From Polyangium sp. 15x6 (GTDB lineage: Bacteria > Myxococcota_A > Polyangia > Polyangiales > Polyangiaceae): a stretch of DNA of 45,475 nucleotides. The stretch spans positions 1 to 45,475 of the forward strand of contig NZ_JASBQE010000095.1 in the NCBI RefSeq assembly GCF_029960785.1. Reading direction: 5' to 3'. The position numbers and the translations under genes were made by a program. Of the stretch, positions 1-7,022 are shown in pieces. Within the stretch, counting starts at the first letter, position 1, and each line of letters starts with the position of its first letter. The notes beneath the pieces are model-generated. The model did no database searches and was not told the DNA's origin. It worked only from the letters and a program-made list of their open reading frames with translations.

Positions 1-215
1 GCCTTCGCCGCCGATACCGCCGGCGCCGCCGACTCCACCCGTGCCGCCCGTGCCGCCCGTGCCGCCGACTCCACCCGTGCCGCCCACTCCGCCGGTGCCG
101 CCTGTGCCGCCCGTACCGCCCGTGCCGCCTCCGGTTCCCCCGGTGCCGCCCGTGCCGCCGGTCGCGCCCGCGCCGCCCGTGCCGCCGGTCGCGCCGCTAC
201 CACCTTGGCCCCCCG
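1..215. repeat. Short tandem repeat coding for Gly-Gly-Thr triplets
   Basis: A run of degenerate nine-base units (variants of gccgccggt, gccgcccgt) fills the segment. On the minus strand each unit encodes Thr/Val/Ala-Gly-Gly. The same unit type recurs at about 1150-1290 in the neighbouring lipoprotein gene. The array is likely to vary in copy number by slippage. Confidence 0.8.
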
Positions 216-297
216 TGCCGTTGTCCGAGCACGACGCGAGGCCGAGGGCGCCCGCGAGCAGAAGCAGCGAGCTGGAAAAGAGAAGGGTACGAGCCAT
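1..297 (-). CDS. Gly-rich (TGG)n lipoprotein, 3' part outside window
   Basis: The gene starts at the ATG whose complement is at 295-297 and stays open for 99 codons to the window edge, so only the N-terminus is visible. The first 22 residues form a lipoprotein signal peptide: a basic start (MARTL), a Leu-rich core and a lipobox ending L-A-S-C with Cys23 as the lipidation site. After Cys-Ser-Asp-Asn the chain becomes almost pure Gly-Gly-Thr/Val/Ala triplets, a collagen-like linker common in myxobacterial surface lipoproteins. Any C-terminal functional domain lies beyond base 1. The downstream-neighbouring gene at 643-1383 has the same architecture, so the two look related. Probably an outer-membrane-anchored exported protein; function unknown. 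Confidence 0.75.
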   Translation of the reverse strand, partial: MARTLLFSSSLLLLAGALGLASCSDNGTGGQGGSGATGGTGGAGATGGTGGTGGTGGGTGGTGGTGGTGGVGGTGGVGGTGGTGGTGGVGGAGGIGGEG

Positions 298-642
298 CAG
301 GAAAACCTCCGGGAGCAACGCGCCGGCGCGGCGCCGCCCGAATGCGCGCGGTGGTGCGGCCACGTGGAGCACCCACCGCGCATGTCGGATCCGGAGCGCG
401 CGCCTGCCGGGAGTGCGGCTCCGATCAAGCGGGCCGAAGCGACTTCCGGAGCATCGTCTCAGATTTCCGCGTGCGGCTCAACTCGGACGAACGAAGTCGA
501 TCGACGCGCCCGACGCGAGCTGCAGCCGTGCAAACGAACGGCACCCATCGTGGGAGATCTCGCGATCCTGGGATGGAGCGGGGACGGAGGAAGGGCGGCG
601 CGCCCGGGGTTGTCTGCCGCCGGGCGCGCGGGCGGGGGCGGG
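298..642. other. Intergenic region between two lipoprotein genes
   Basis: About 345 bases between the end of the second lipoprotein gene and the start of the first, both on the minus strand. I see no convincing gene on either strand; the open frames that cross it have arginine/alanine-rich shadow composition. It should hold the promoter of the truncated lipoprotein gene, but no clear -35/-10 pair was recognised. A purine-rich tggaaaagagaaggg stretch at about 272-287 lies inside the coding region of the first gene, not here. Confidence 0.5.
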
Positions 643-1383
643 TCAGTAGCTCGTGACGAGCGCGAAGCAGGCGGCGTACGCCTTGTTGCAGTCGGGCTCG
701 GAGCTGTCCGTGATGCAGTTGGCGAGCTCCTGGAGCGCGGCGCTGTTGAAGGGATTCGTCTCGAGCTGGCAGCCCTGCGTGTCGAAGACCTCGCCGTTGA
801 TGCAGAGCTGGTCGGAGATCGTCTGGCAGGCGAGGGCTGCGTCGGCCGAGGGACAGGCCGCGGCGTACATCTTGCCGACGCAGTCGGCGACCTGCTCATC
901 GTCACAGGCGTTCGCGGGCTCGACGCCGATGTCCGAGAGGCAGCTCTGGAGCACGGTGGCCGCGCCGCGCGTGTAGATGTCGAAGCCACGCTTGCACGTG
1001 CCGTAGCCCGGGGGGTCGTACTCGATGGGGTTGCCGTTCCCGTCGGTGCCCTGGCACTGGGCCGCGGGGCCTTCCGGCTTGGGCGTGATGTTCATGGCGT
1101 CGCAGGAGGCGACATCGCCGCTGCCGTCGTCCGGGCCGATGCAGGAGGAGCCGCCGCCCTCGCCGCCGGCGCCGCCCGTGCCGCCCGTGCCGCCCGTGCC
1201 GCCCTCGCCGCCGACGCCGCCGACGCCGCCGGCGCCGCCCGAGGCGCCGACACCCGCGCCGCCGTCGCCGCCGCTTCCGCCGGTGTTGTTGTTGGGATCC
1301 GTGACGATGATGCAGCCGCTGCTGAGGGCCGCGGCCGTGAGGAACGAAGTAAGAACCAAGGCAAACGTCGAGCGAGACTGCAT
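643..1383 (-). CDS. Gly-rich lipoprotein with Cys-rich C-terminal domain
   Basis: A 246-residue exported lipoprotein. Residues 1-23 are a signal peptide ending in a lipobox L-S-S-G-C, with Cys24 as the lipidation site. Residues about 31-78 are a GG-T/V/A repeat linker. The remaining 165 residues form a domain with about ten cysteines, spaced as if to form disulfides (for example C-x9-C, CDDEQVADC, CPSADAALAC), typical of secreted myxobacterial proteins that fold in the periplasm or at the surface. It is divergent from the ribosomal block and parallel to the truncated lipoprotein gene, with which it shares the linker. No enzyme motif is visible, and I do not recognise a named family. The coding frame is clear from the signal peptide and codon bias. 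Confidence 0.85.
   Translation of the reverse strand: MQSRSTFALVLTSFLTAAALSSGCIIVTDPNNNTGGSGGDGGAGVGASGGAGGVGGVGGEGGTGGTGGTGGAGGEGGGSSCIGPDDGSGDVASCDAMNITPKPEGPAAQCQGTDGNGNPIEYDPPGYGTCKRGFDIYTRGAATVLQSCLSDIGVEPANACDDEQVADCVGKMYAAACPSADAALACQTISDQLCINGEVFDTQGCQLETNPFNSAALQELANCITDSSEPDCNKAYAACFALVTSY
1150..1290. repeat. Gly-Gly-Thr coding tandem repeat in the second lipoprotein gene
   Basis: Nine-base degenerate units (gccgcccgt, gccgccgac) encode the Gly-rich linker. They are nearly identical to those at 1-215, so the two copies could recombine. This is a low-complexity coding repeat, not a CRISPR array: there are no unique spacers. Confidence 0.7.
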
Positions 1384-1518
1384 GTTCCGAGTCCTCCGGA
1401 GTTGGGAGGCGCCGAGGGCCCGGGGAGGTGGGGCTCCGGCGCGGACGATTTCAAGAAGTGTGAGCGTAGTACGAGCGGCCCGGCGGATCCTTCAAAACCG
1501 AACCGTGCTCCGGACGCC

Positions 1519-1548
1519 CGTTCAGCGATCGCGGGAGATCCGTTCAGC
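1519..1548 (+). promoter_or_regulatory. Pair of 8-bp direct repeats upstream of the ribosomal promoter
   Basis: CGTTCAGC occurs at 1519-1526 and again at 1541-1548. The spacing is 22 bases, about two helical turns, so both copies face the same side of the DNA. They lie about 50-75 bases upstream of the candidate promoter, where an activator would bind. Binding protein unknown. Confidence 0.35.
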
Positions 1549-1573
1549 CGGATCCCTCACGGACGGTGGAGCT

Positions 1574-1588
1574 CGCAGAATTTCTGCG
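1574..1588. promoter_or_regulatory. Inverted repeat next to the ribosomal promoter
   Basis: Arms CGCAGAA (1574-1580) and TTCTGCG (1582-1588) are perfect complements around a single T. The site ends eight bases before the candidate -35 element and has the form of a dimeric regulator's binding site. Function inferred only from position and symmetry. Confidence 0.4.
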
Positions 1589-1596
1589 GATCTGGC

Positions 1597-1625
1597 TTGC
1601 AAGCGTCGTGGGGCTTTGCTAGACA
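1597..1625 (+). promoter_or_regulatory. Candidate sigma-70-type promoter of the ribosomal block
   Basis: TTGCAA at 1597-1602, a 17-base spacer, then TAGACA at 1620-1625, preceded by TGC to give an extended -10. It is the best sigma-70-like match seen in the 509-base gap before rplV. Transcription from here would leave a leader of about 260 bases. The -10 match is only partial (3 of 6), so it remains a prediction. Confidence 0.4.
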
Positions 1626-1856
1626 CCGCGCTCCGTTTTCCTGGGGGCGATCGCCTATGGTGTTCGTCCCTCCCGAAGCCGTAACGGCGCTTCGGATCCA
1701 GCTCGCCTCTTCGGCCGCCGTGGGACACCCCCCGGTGACGCGGAGAGGGTTCCTCGTCGCGAGACGTCGGGTTGGTCTTCCGGAACGTACGACGGCAGGG
1801 CTCGGTTCGACAGGCGTAACGCTGGTCGACCGAGTTGGCCAACGACCGGGCGCCCT

Positions 1857-1871
1857 GGGCCGAACCGGCCC
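1857..1871 (+). promoter_or_regulatory. Leader hairpin before rplV
   Basis: GGGCCG (1857-1862) and CGGCCC (1866-1871) form a six-pair GC stem with a three-base loop. It ends nine bases before the GAGG ribosome binding site at 1881-1884. It could affect initiation at rplV, but no known r-protein leader structure was recognised. Confidence 0.35.
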
Positions 1872-1892
1872 CCTGTCTGCGAGGTTTCTCGG

Positions 1893-2231
1893 ATGCTAAG
1901 CAAGGCCAGTGCGATGTTTTCGCGGATCTCTCCGCGAAAGGCGCGCATGATTGCGGACCTGGTCCGCGGACGCGATGCAGCGGATGCGATCCAGCTGCTC
2001 CAGTTCACGGAGAAGTCGGGCGCGCCGGTGATCAAGAAGGTCATCGAGAGCGCGGTGGCGAACGCCCGCCAGGGTGGCGCCGACGTCGACGCTTTGTTCA
2101 TCAGCAAGGCCACGGTCGACAAGGGCCCGAACAAGTTCAACCGCCGCTGGCGCCCCCGTGCGATGGGGCGCGCGACGAAAGTCGTGAAGGGCGTCTCTCA
2201 CATCGTGATCGAGCTCAGCGAGCGCAAGTAA
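1893..2231 (+). CDS. rplV: 50S ribosomal protein L22
   Basis: A 112-residue protein, the usual length for L22, which binds 23S rRNA and lines the peptide exit tunnel with its beta-hairpin. The family signature RISPRKARMIADLVRG sits near the N-terminus, and the hairpin segment GPNKFNRRWRPRAMGRA near residues 80-95 is intact. The ATG is preceded eight bases away by GAGG. The gene is the first of the block: upstream there is no rpsS, rplB or rplW, but a long intergenic region and a divergent lipoprotein gene. rpsC follows after 15 bases. Confidence 0.97.
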   Translation: MLSKASAMFSRISPRKARMIADLVRGRDAADAIQLLQFTEKSGAPVIKKVIESAVANARQGGADVDALFISKATVDKGPNKFNRRWRPRAMGRATKVVKGVSHIVIELSERK

Positions 2232-2246
2232 AGGAACACGGCTTCC

Positions 2247-2939
2247 ATGGGACAGAAGACCCATCCGTACGGCTTCCGCGTCGGCGTGATCAAGACGTGG
2301 AGCAGCAAGTGGTACGAGGACGGTAACGCGTACCAGAAGTGGCTCCACGAGGACATCCGCATCAAGCGGGCGATCAAGCAGTACCTCTACAACGCGAACA
2401 TCGCGAGCGTGGAGATCGAGCGCGCCGCGAACCGGGCCAAGGTCATCGTCTACACGGCGCGTCCGGGGATGGTGATCGGCAAGGGCGGCAAGGGCATCGA
2501 GACCTTGAAGGGTGGCAACGTCGGCACCGCGACCAAGGGTGAGACGGTGTTCCCGGGCGTCGCCTCCTTCACGGACAACGAGGTCTTCATCGACGTCCAG
2601 GAGGTCCGGAAGGCGGAGACGAACGCGCAGCTCGTCGCGGAGAACATCGCGACGCAGCTCGAGCGTCGCATCGCGTTCCGCCGCGCCATGAAGAAGGCCG
2701 TGGCGACGGCGATGAAGTTCGGCGCGAAGGGCATCCGCGTTCGGTGCGCGGGCCGGCTCGGCGGCAGCGAGATGAGCCGTGTCGAGACGTACCGCGAGGG
2801 TCGGGTTCCGCTCCACACGCTGCGCGCCGACATCGAGTTCGGCCTCGCCGAGGCGAGGACGAAGGTCGGCATCATCGGCGTGAAGGTGTGGATCTTCAAG
2901 GGTGAGGTTCTCCAGCGCAAATCGCGCCGGATTCAGTAG
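2247..2939 (+). CDS. rpsC: 30S ribosomal protein S3
   Basis: A 230-residue protein that forms part of the mRNA entry channel of the small subunit. N-terminal [13 protein letters not shown] is typical, followed by a type II KH domain with its GxxG loop at G78-K-G-G81, then the conserved [21 protein letters not shown] segment (spread over about 126-145) and the C-terminal domain ending in GEVLQRK. Compared with the usual S3, the stretch between the GxxG loop and the [10 protein letters not shown] strand is about 14 residues longer (roughly residues 88-103). The total length stays normal because the C-terminal tail is short. No frameshift is apparent; the reading frame continues cleanly into conserved sequence. 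Confidence 0.97.
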   Translation: MGQKTHPYGFRVGVIKTWSSKWYEDGNAYQKWLHEDIRIKRAIKQYLYNANIASVEIERAANRAKVIVYTARPGMVIGKGGKGIETLKGGNVGTATKGETVFPGVASFTDNEVFIDVQEVRKAETNAQLVAENIATQLERRIAFRRAMKKAVATAMKFGAKGIRVRCAGRLGGSEMSRVETYREGRVPLHTLRADIEFGLAEARTKVGIIGVKVWIFKGEVLQRKSRRIQ

Positions 2940-2948
2940 GAACGACCG

Positions 2949-3362
2949 ATGCTGTCTCCCAAGCGAACGAAGTTCCGCAAGATGCAGAAGGGCCGCATTC
3001 GCGGGGTTGCGACCACGGGAAGCGACGTGTCCTTCGGTGATTTCGGTCTGCAGGCGCTCGAGCCCGCGCGCATCACGTCTCGCCAGATCGAGGCTGCGCG
3101 TATGGCGATTCAGCGGCACTGCAAGCGCGCGGGCAAGCTCTGGATCCGCATCTTCCCGGACCGACCGGTGACGAAGAAGCCGCTCGAGGTCCGCATGGGT
3201 GGCGGAAAGGGTGCGCCGGAGGAGTGGGCCGCGGCGGTGCGGCCGGGCCGCGTCATGTACGAGATCTCGGGCGTGCCCGAGGAGATGGCGCGTGAGGCGT
3301 TCCGCCTCGCCGGGCACAAGCTCCCGATGGCGTGCAAGTTCATCGCTCGCGGGATCGTGTGA
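2949..3362 (+). CDS. rplP: 50S ribosomal protein L16
   Basis: A 137-residue protein, normal length. L16 sits near the A-site and the tRNA elbow, and organises the peptidyl transferase region. The opening [16 protein letters not shown], the internal [13 protein letters not shown] and the [16 protein letters not shown] segment are all family hallmarks. The arginine/glycine residues of the hydroxylation loop (RMGGGKG) are present. It lies nine bases after rpsC and ten bases before rpmC in the canonical order. Confidence 0.97.
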   Translation: MLSPKRTKFRKMQKGRIRGVATTGSDVSFGDFGLQALEPARITSRQIEAARMAIQRHCKRAGKLWIRIFPDRPVTKKPLEVRMGGGKGAPEEWAAAVRPGRVMYEISGVPEEMAREAFRLAGHKLPMACKFIARGIV

Positions 3363-3372
3363 GGTATTCGAG

Positions 3373-3588
3373 ATGAAGGCGAAGGATCTGCGCGAACGCA
3401 CGACGGAGCACCTGCAGGAGCTCGAGAAGAATCTCGGCCGTGAGGTGTTCGACGCCAAGTTCAAGAACTTCACGAACCGGCTGAACGACACGTCGGCGAT
3501 CCGCAAGGCGCGCCGCGATCTCGCCCGGGTCAAGACGATCCTCCAGCAGCGTGCCAGCGAGTCGGCAGCGGCGGAAGGGAACAAGTAG
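3373..3588 (+). CDS. rpmC: 50S ribosomal protein L29
   Basis: A 71-residue helical protein at the exit tunnel, where L29 with L23 forms the docking site for nascent-chain factors. The start is the ATG at 3373 (MKAKDLRERT), preceded by GAGG at 3361-3364; longer upstream extensions overlap rplP and look unnatural. The helical hairpin and the closing RARVKT-like motif (ARRDLARVKTIL) fit the family. A short Ala/Ser/Glu tail follows. Canonical place between rplP and rpsQ. Confidence 0.95.
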   Translation: MKAKDLRERTTEHLQELEKNLGREVFDAKFKNFTNRLNDTSAIRKARRDLARVKTILQQRASESAAAEGNK

Positions 3589-3592
3589 AGCC

Positions 3593-3913
3593 ATGGCAAC
3601 GAACGAGGCGAACGCGACCGCCGCCGGGCAGGCTCAGGCCGAGACGACCGCGAAGCCGCACGGCTTCCGCCGCAAGCTCGTCGGGCGCGTGAAGAGCAAC
3701 AAGTGCGACAAGACCGTCGTGGTCGAGGTCGTGCGTAACTCGCCGGATCCGGTCTACAAGAAGTACGTCCGGGCCCGCGAGCGCTACAAGGCGCACGACG
3801 AGAAGAACGAGTACAAGGTCGGTGACCGCGTGGAGATCCAGGAGCACCGTCCGATCTCGCGCGAGAAGCGCTGGATCGTGACGAAGCTCATTTCCCGCCC
3901 GGTGGAGGAGTAG
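3593..3913 (+). CDS. rpsQ: 30S ribosomal protein S17
   Basis: A 106-residue OB-fold protein that binds 16S rRNA early in assembly. The core [18 protein letters not shown] and the [18 protein letters not shown] segment are diagnostic. An extra N-terminal tail of about 20 residues rich in Ala, Thr and Asn ([13 protein letters not shown]...) precedes the normal start of the fold. I chose ATG 3593 because it is four bases after the rpmC stop; in-frame starts further up would lie within rpmC. Two bases separate its stop from rplN. Confidence 0.95.
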   Translation: MATNEANATAAGQAQAETTAKPHGFRRKLVGRVKSNKCDKTVVVEVVRNSPDPVYKKYVRARERYKAHDEKNEYKVGDRVEIQEHRPISREKRWIVTKLISRPVEE

Positions 3914-3915
3914 CC

Positions 3916-4284
3916 ATGATTCAGGTCACGACGCATCTCGAAGTGGCGGACAACTCCGGGGCTCGGGTCGTCAAGTGCATCAAGGTTCTCGGTGGCTCGC
4001 GTCGCAAGTACGCGGGGCTCGGCGATGTGATCGTCGTGTCCATCAAGGAAGCCATGCCGGGCACCAAGGTGAAGAAGGGCGACACGGCGCGGGCGGTGGT
4101 GGTGCGCACGGCGCGTGAGTATCAGCGCTCGGACGGCAGCTACATCAAGTTCGACACCAACAGCGCGGTGCTGATCAACAAGGAGAAGGAGCCGATCGGG
4201 ACCCGTATCTTCGGGCCGGTGGCTCGCGAGCTCCGCGCGAAGAAGTTCATGAAGATCATCTCGCTCGCGCCGGAGGTGCTCTGA
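3916..4284 (+). CDS. rplN: 50S ribosomal protein L14
   Basis: A 122-residue protein, exactly the family length. L14 lies at the subunit interface and contacts 16S helix 14. [17 protein letters not shown] at the start, the central [13 protein letters not shown] segment and the terminal [19 protein letters not shown] are all typical. Its TGA stop shares one base with the ATG of rplX, so the two are translationally coupled. Confidence 0.98.
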   Translation: MIQVTTHLEVADNSGARVVKCIKVLGGSRRKYAGLGDVIVVSIKEAMPGTKVKKGDTARAVVVRTAREYQRSDGSYIKFDTNSAVLINKEKEPIGTRIFGPVARELRAKKFMKIISLAPEVL

Positions 4285-4598
4285 TGCGACGGCTCCGAGT
4301 CGGTGACCTCGTGCAGGTCATCAGCGGCAAGGACAAGGGCAAGCAGGGTCGCGTGACGAAGGTCCTCGCGGAGGACGACAAGGTCGTCGTCGAGGGGATC
4401 AACGTGGTGACGCGGCACCAGCGCCCGACGCCGCGCAATCAGCAAGGCGGCAAGATCACGAAGGAGGCGCCGCTTCATGCCTCCAAGGTGATGCCGGTGG
4501 ATCCGACGACGGGCAAGCCCACGCGGGTGAAGTCTACGGTCGTCGATGGCAAGAAGCAGCGCACCGCGAAGAGCGGCGCCGTGATCGCGGCAGGCTGA
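4284..4598 (+). CDS. rplX: 50S ribosomal protein L24
   Basis: A 104-residue KOW-domain protein, an assembly initiator that binds the 5' domain of 23S rRNA. The KOW motif [21 protein letters not shown] lies at residues 6-26. The central [19 protein letters not shown] segment and the [18 protein letters not shown] stretch are typical. It overlaps the rplN stop by one base and ends three bases before rplE. Confidence 0.97.
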   Translation: MRRLRVGDLVQVISGKDKGKQGRVTKVLAEDDKVVVEGINVVTRHQRPTPRNQQGGKITKEAPLHASKVMPVDPTTGKPTRVKSTVVDGKKQRTAKSGAVIAAG

Positions 4599-4601
4599 GC
4601 C

Positions 4602-5336
4602 ATGGCGGACAAGAAGGAAGAAAAGGGCAAGGGCAAGGGCGAAAAGCCCAAGGACGCCAAGCCGGCGGCTGCGAAGCCGCAGGCGGCTGCGGCCGGCAAG
4701 GGTGGCAAGGACGCCGGGAAGGGCGGCAAGGGCAAGGGCGAGGCGAAGGCCACGCCGCAAGCCGAAGTCGCTGACGTTCCGCGTGATCCGAGCTACGCGC
4801 CGCGCCTGCGCGCGAAGTACCGGGAGGCCGTCGGGCCCGCGCTTTCGAAGCGCTTCGGGTACAAGAACCCGATGATGGTGCCTCGCCTCGAGAAGGTCGT
4901 GATCAACATGGGCCTCGGCGCTGCCGTCGGGAACCCGAAGATCATCGACTCCGCTGTCGAGGACATGCGGGCGATCTCGGGCCAGAAGCCGGTCGTGACG
5001 CGCGCTCGCAAGTCGATCGCGACGTTCAAGCTCCGCGAGAACCTCCCGATCGGCGTGATGGTGACGCTGCGCGGGGAGCGGATGTGGGAGTTCGTCGATC
5101 GTCTGATCAGCTTCTCCCTGCCGCGCGTGCGCGACTTCAAGGGCGTGAGCCCGAAGGGCTTCGACGGCAAGGGCAATTTCACGATGGGTCTGCGCGAGCA
5201 GATCATCTTCCCTGAGATCGACTACGACAAGGTCGACGTCGTGAAGGGAATGAACATCTCGTTCGTGACGACCGCGCGCACCGACGAGGAGGGACGAGCC
5301 CTTCTCACGGAGCTTGGGATCCCGTTCAGGCATTGA
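4602..5336 (+). CDS. rplE: 50S ribosomal protein L5 with long Lys/Gly/Ala N-terminal extension
   Basis: A 244-residue protein; L5 is normally about 180. L5 binds 5S rRNA and contacts the P-site tRNA. The canonical fold begins near residue 66 ([10 protein letters not shown]) and is complete: [49 protein letters not shown] and the closing [12 protein letters not shown]. Residues 1-64 are a low-complexity extension made mainly of Lys, Gly, Ala and Pro ([15 protein letters not shown]...). It is in frame, follows rplX by three bases, and has no better internal ATG before the fold, so I take it as translated. Such a basic tail could bind rRNA, but this is inference. Confidence 0.95.
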   Translation: MADKKEEKGKGKGEKPKDAKPAAAKPQAAAAGKGGKDAGKGGKGKGEAKATPQAEVADVPRDPSYAPRLRAKYREAVGPALSKRFGYKNPMMVPRLEKVVINMGLGAAVGNPKIIDSAVEDMRAISGQKPVVTRARKSIATFKLRENLPIGVMVTLRGERMWEFVDRLISFSLPRVRDFKGVSPKGFDGKGNFTMGLREQIIFPEIDYDKVDVVKGMNISFVTTARTDEEGRALLTELGIPFRH

Positions 5337-5346
5337 GGAACGTTCG

Positions 5347-5532
5347 ATGGCCCGTGCAAAAGAATTCGCCAAGCTGAACCGGCCGCCCAAGTTCGCCGTG
5401 CGGCACCGGAACCGTTGCAAGGTGTGCGGCCGTTCGCGGGCTTATTACCGCGATTTCGAGCTCTGCCGCATCTGTCTTCGTACGTTCGCGCTCCGAGGCG
5501 AGCTGCCGGGCGTGATCAAGGCGAGCTGGTGA
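5347..5532 (+). CDS. rpsZ: 30S ribosomal protein S14, zinc-binding type Z
   Basis: A 61-residue short-form S14. The zinc ligands Cys24, Cys27, Cys40 and Cys43 ([11 protein letters not shown]...CRIC) are all present, which defines the zinc-dependent type; the long cysteine-free paralogue expressed under zinc limitation is not in the window. [16 protein letters not shown] is the chosen start: an upstream in-frame start would overlap rplE by 23 bases. Its position between rplE and rpsH is canonical. It sits in the head of the small subunit near S3 and S10. Confidence 0.97.
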   Translation: MARAKEFAKLNRPPKFAVRHRNRCKVCGRSRAYYRDFELCRICLRTFALRGELPGVIKASW

Positions 5533-5536
5533 TGCC

Positions 5537-5929
5537 ATGATGACCGATCCTGTCGCCGACATGCTGACCCGGATCCGGAACGCCGCGCTCGCGCGGCATG
5601 ATCGGACCGAGGTTCCTGCAAGCAAAATGAAGCAGGCCGTTGCCGAGATCCTCAAGTCCGAGGGGTACATCGCGGACGTGCGGCCGAGCGACGGCAACCC
5701 TGGGAAGCTGACGATCGTGCTGAAGTACGGGCGTGACCGCTCGAGCGCGATCGACGGAGTCCGTCGGGTGAGCCGCCCGGGGCGACGCGTGTACGTCAAG
5801 CACGACCGCATCCCCCGCGTGCTCTCCGGCCTCGGGATCTCGATCCTGAGCACCTCCCACGGCCTGATGAGCGACCGCGACGCCCGCAAAAACAAGCTCG
5901 GAGGCGAGCTCATCTGCGAGGTGTGGTGA
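5537..5929 (+). CDS. rpsH: 30S ribosomal protein S8
   Basis: A 130-residue protein, normal length. S8 binds helix 21 of 16S rRNA and in many bacteria also represses spc operon translation. MTDPVADMLTRIRNA opens the fold, and the C-terminal signature ISILSTSHGLMSDRDARKNKLGGE-type segment (about residues 100-124) is intact. Two tandem ATG codons (5537 and 5540) could both serve as start. Its TGA overlaps the ATG of rplF. Confidence 0.97.
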   Translation: MMTDPVADMLTRIRNAALARHDRTEVPASKMKQAVAEILKSEGYIADVRPSDGNPGKLTIVLKYGRDRSSAIDGVRRVSRPGRRVYVKHDRIPRVLSGLGISILSTSHGLMSDRDARKNKLGGELICEVW

Positions 5930-6528
5930 TGCAAACGGCTACGACGCAACAAGGCGAGGCCTCCAAGACCTCGCGCATCGGCAAGCGACCGGTGGACGTC
6001 CCCAAGGGCGTTACCGTGTCGATGCAGGGGCGCAAGGTCGAGATCAAGGGCGCCAAGGGCCAGCTCGCGCGCGAGCTGCCTTCGAGCATCGACGTGAAGG
6101 TCGAGGGCGCGAAGCTGCACGTGACCTCGACGGCGCCCGGGCGTGATGGCTCGCGGCTGCAGGGGCTCGTGCGGGCGCTGCTCGCCGGCATGGTGAAGGG
6201 CGCGGCCGACGGCTACGAGCGGGTGCTCGAGCTGAAGGGCACCGGTTACCGTGTCGACCTGAAGGGCACGACGCTCACGTTCGCGCTCGGGTATTCGCAC
6301 CCGGTCGTGTTCAACGTGCCGAAGGGCCTCACGGCGACGATCCCGGCGGATTCGAAGGGCACGGTCCTCGTTCTGACGGGCGCCGACAAGGAGCTCATCG
6401 GGCAGACGGCCGCGACGATCCGCGGCTTCCGTCCGCCGGAGCCCTACGGTGGCAAGGGCGTTCGTTATCGTGGCGAGCGCGTTCGCGAGAAGGCCGGCAA
6501 GGCTGGCGGTAAGGGCGGCAAGAAGTAA
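5929..6528 (+). CDS. rplF: 50S ribosomal protein L6
   Basis: A 199-residue protein; typical L6 is about 178. It binds 23S rRNA near the factor-binding stalk base. The usual start SRIGKRPVDVPKGV begins at about residue 15, so a short polar tail (MQTATTQQGEASKT) is added, and a Lys/Gly-rich tail extends the C-terminus after GVRYRGERVREKAGK. The conserved GTGYRVDLKG and RPPEPYGGKGVRY segments are present. I chose ATG 5929, which overlaps the rpsH stop (TGATG); GTG codons at 5923 and 5926 are less likely. Confidence 0.94.
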   Translation: MQTATTQQGEASKTSRIGKRPVDVPKGVTVSMQGRKVEIKGAKGQLARELPSSIDVKVEGAKLHVTSTAPGRDGSRLQGLVRALLAGMVKGAADGYERVLELKGTGYRVDLKGTTLTFALGYSHPVVFNVPKGLTATIPADSKGTVLVLTGADKELIGQTAATIRGFRPPEPYGGKGVRYRGERVREKAGKAGGKGGKK

Positions 6529-6534
6529 CCGAGC

Positions 6535-6555
6535 GGGGCGACGTCGTGTCGCCCC
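6535..6555 (+). promoter_or_regulatory. Strong hairpin between rplF and rplR
   Basis: GGGGCGAC (6535-6542) and GTCGCCCC (6548-6555) pair perfectly over eight bases around a five-base loop. No T-tract follows, so it is unlikely to be a simple intrinsic terminator. It may act as an RNA-stability or attenuation element inside the spc-type operon. Confidence 0.45.
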
Positions 6556-6576
6556 TACAGGTACGGGGTTACGACC

Positions 6577-6936
6577 ATGGCTATGAAGATCGTCGGACGG
6601 GAGCGCCGCAAGCTCCGTATTCGCAAGAAGGTGAACGGCTCGCCCGCTCGCCCGCGCCTCACCGTCTTCCGCAGCGCGAAGCACATCTACGCGCAGGTGA
6701 TCGACGACACGACGGGTCAGACCGTCGCGCACGCGTCGACGCTGTCGAAGGACCTGAAGGGCACGCTCGACAACGACAACAAGGTCGACGCGGCCAAGAA
6801 GGTCGGGGCGCTCATCGCCAAGATCTGCAAGTCGAAGAAGATCGACCGTGTCGTGTTCGATCGGAACGGCTACCTCTATCACGGGCGCGTGAGCGCCCTC
6901 GCTCAGGCCGCGCGGGAGGCGGGGCTCGAGTTCTAG
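6577..6936 (+). CDS. rplR: 50S ribosomal protein L18
   Basis: A 119-residue protein, normal length. L18 binds 5S rRNA together with L5. The Arg/Lys-rich start ([13 protein letters not shown]), the [19 protein letters not shown] segment and the closing [26 protein letters not shown] are all diagnostic. It follows rplF by 48 bases, a gap containing an eight-pair hairpin, and is separated from rpsE by 86 bases; these are wider gaps than elsewhere in the block. Confidence 0.97.
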   Translation: MAMKIVGRERRKLRIRKKVNGSPARPRLTVFRSAKHIYAQVIDDTTGQTVAHASTLSKDLKGTLDNDNKVDAAKKVGALIAKICKSKKIDRVVFDRNGYLYHGRVSALAQAAREAGLEF

Positions 6937-7022
6937 CCCCGAAGGCGCCGGACCCGCGGGGGTCACGGGCAAAACGTCTCGGGCGATAGCGAAGACTTCA
7001 CGGACGACGAAGAAGGCACGGT

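Noticed and set aside
1-215. Repeat array considered as CRISPR
   Set aside because: Units are nine bases, contiguous and coding, with no unique spacers of 25-40 bases and no cas genes nearby.
205-1899. 564-residue open frame on the plus strand across both intergenic regions and the second lipoprotein gene
   Set aside because: Shadow frame of high-GC DNA: Arg/Ala/Gly-rich composition and no family motif. The opposite strand carries a clear signal peptide and lipobox in the same place.
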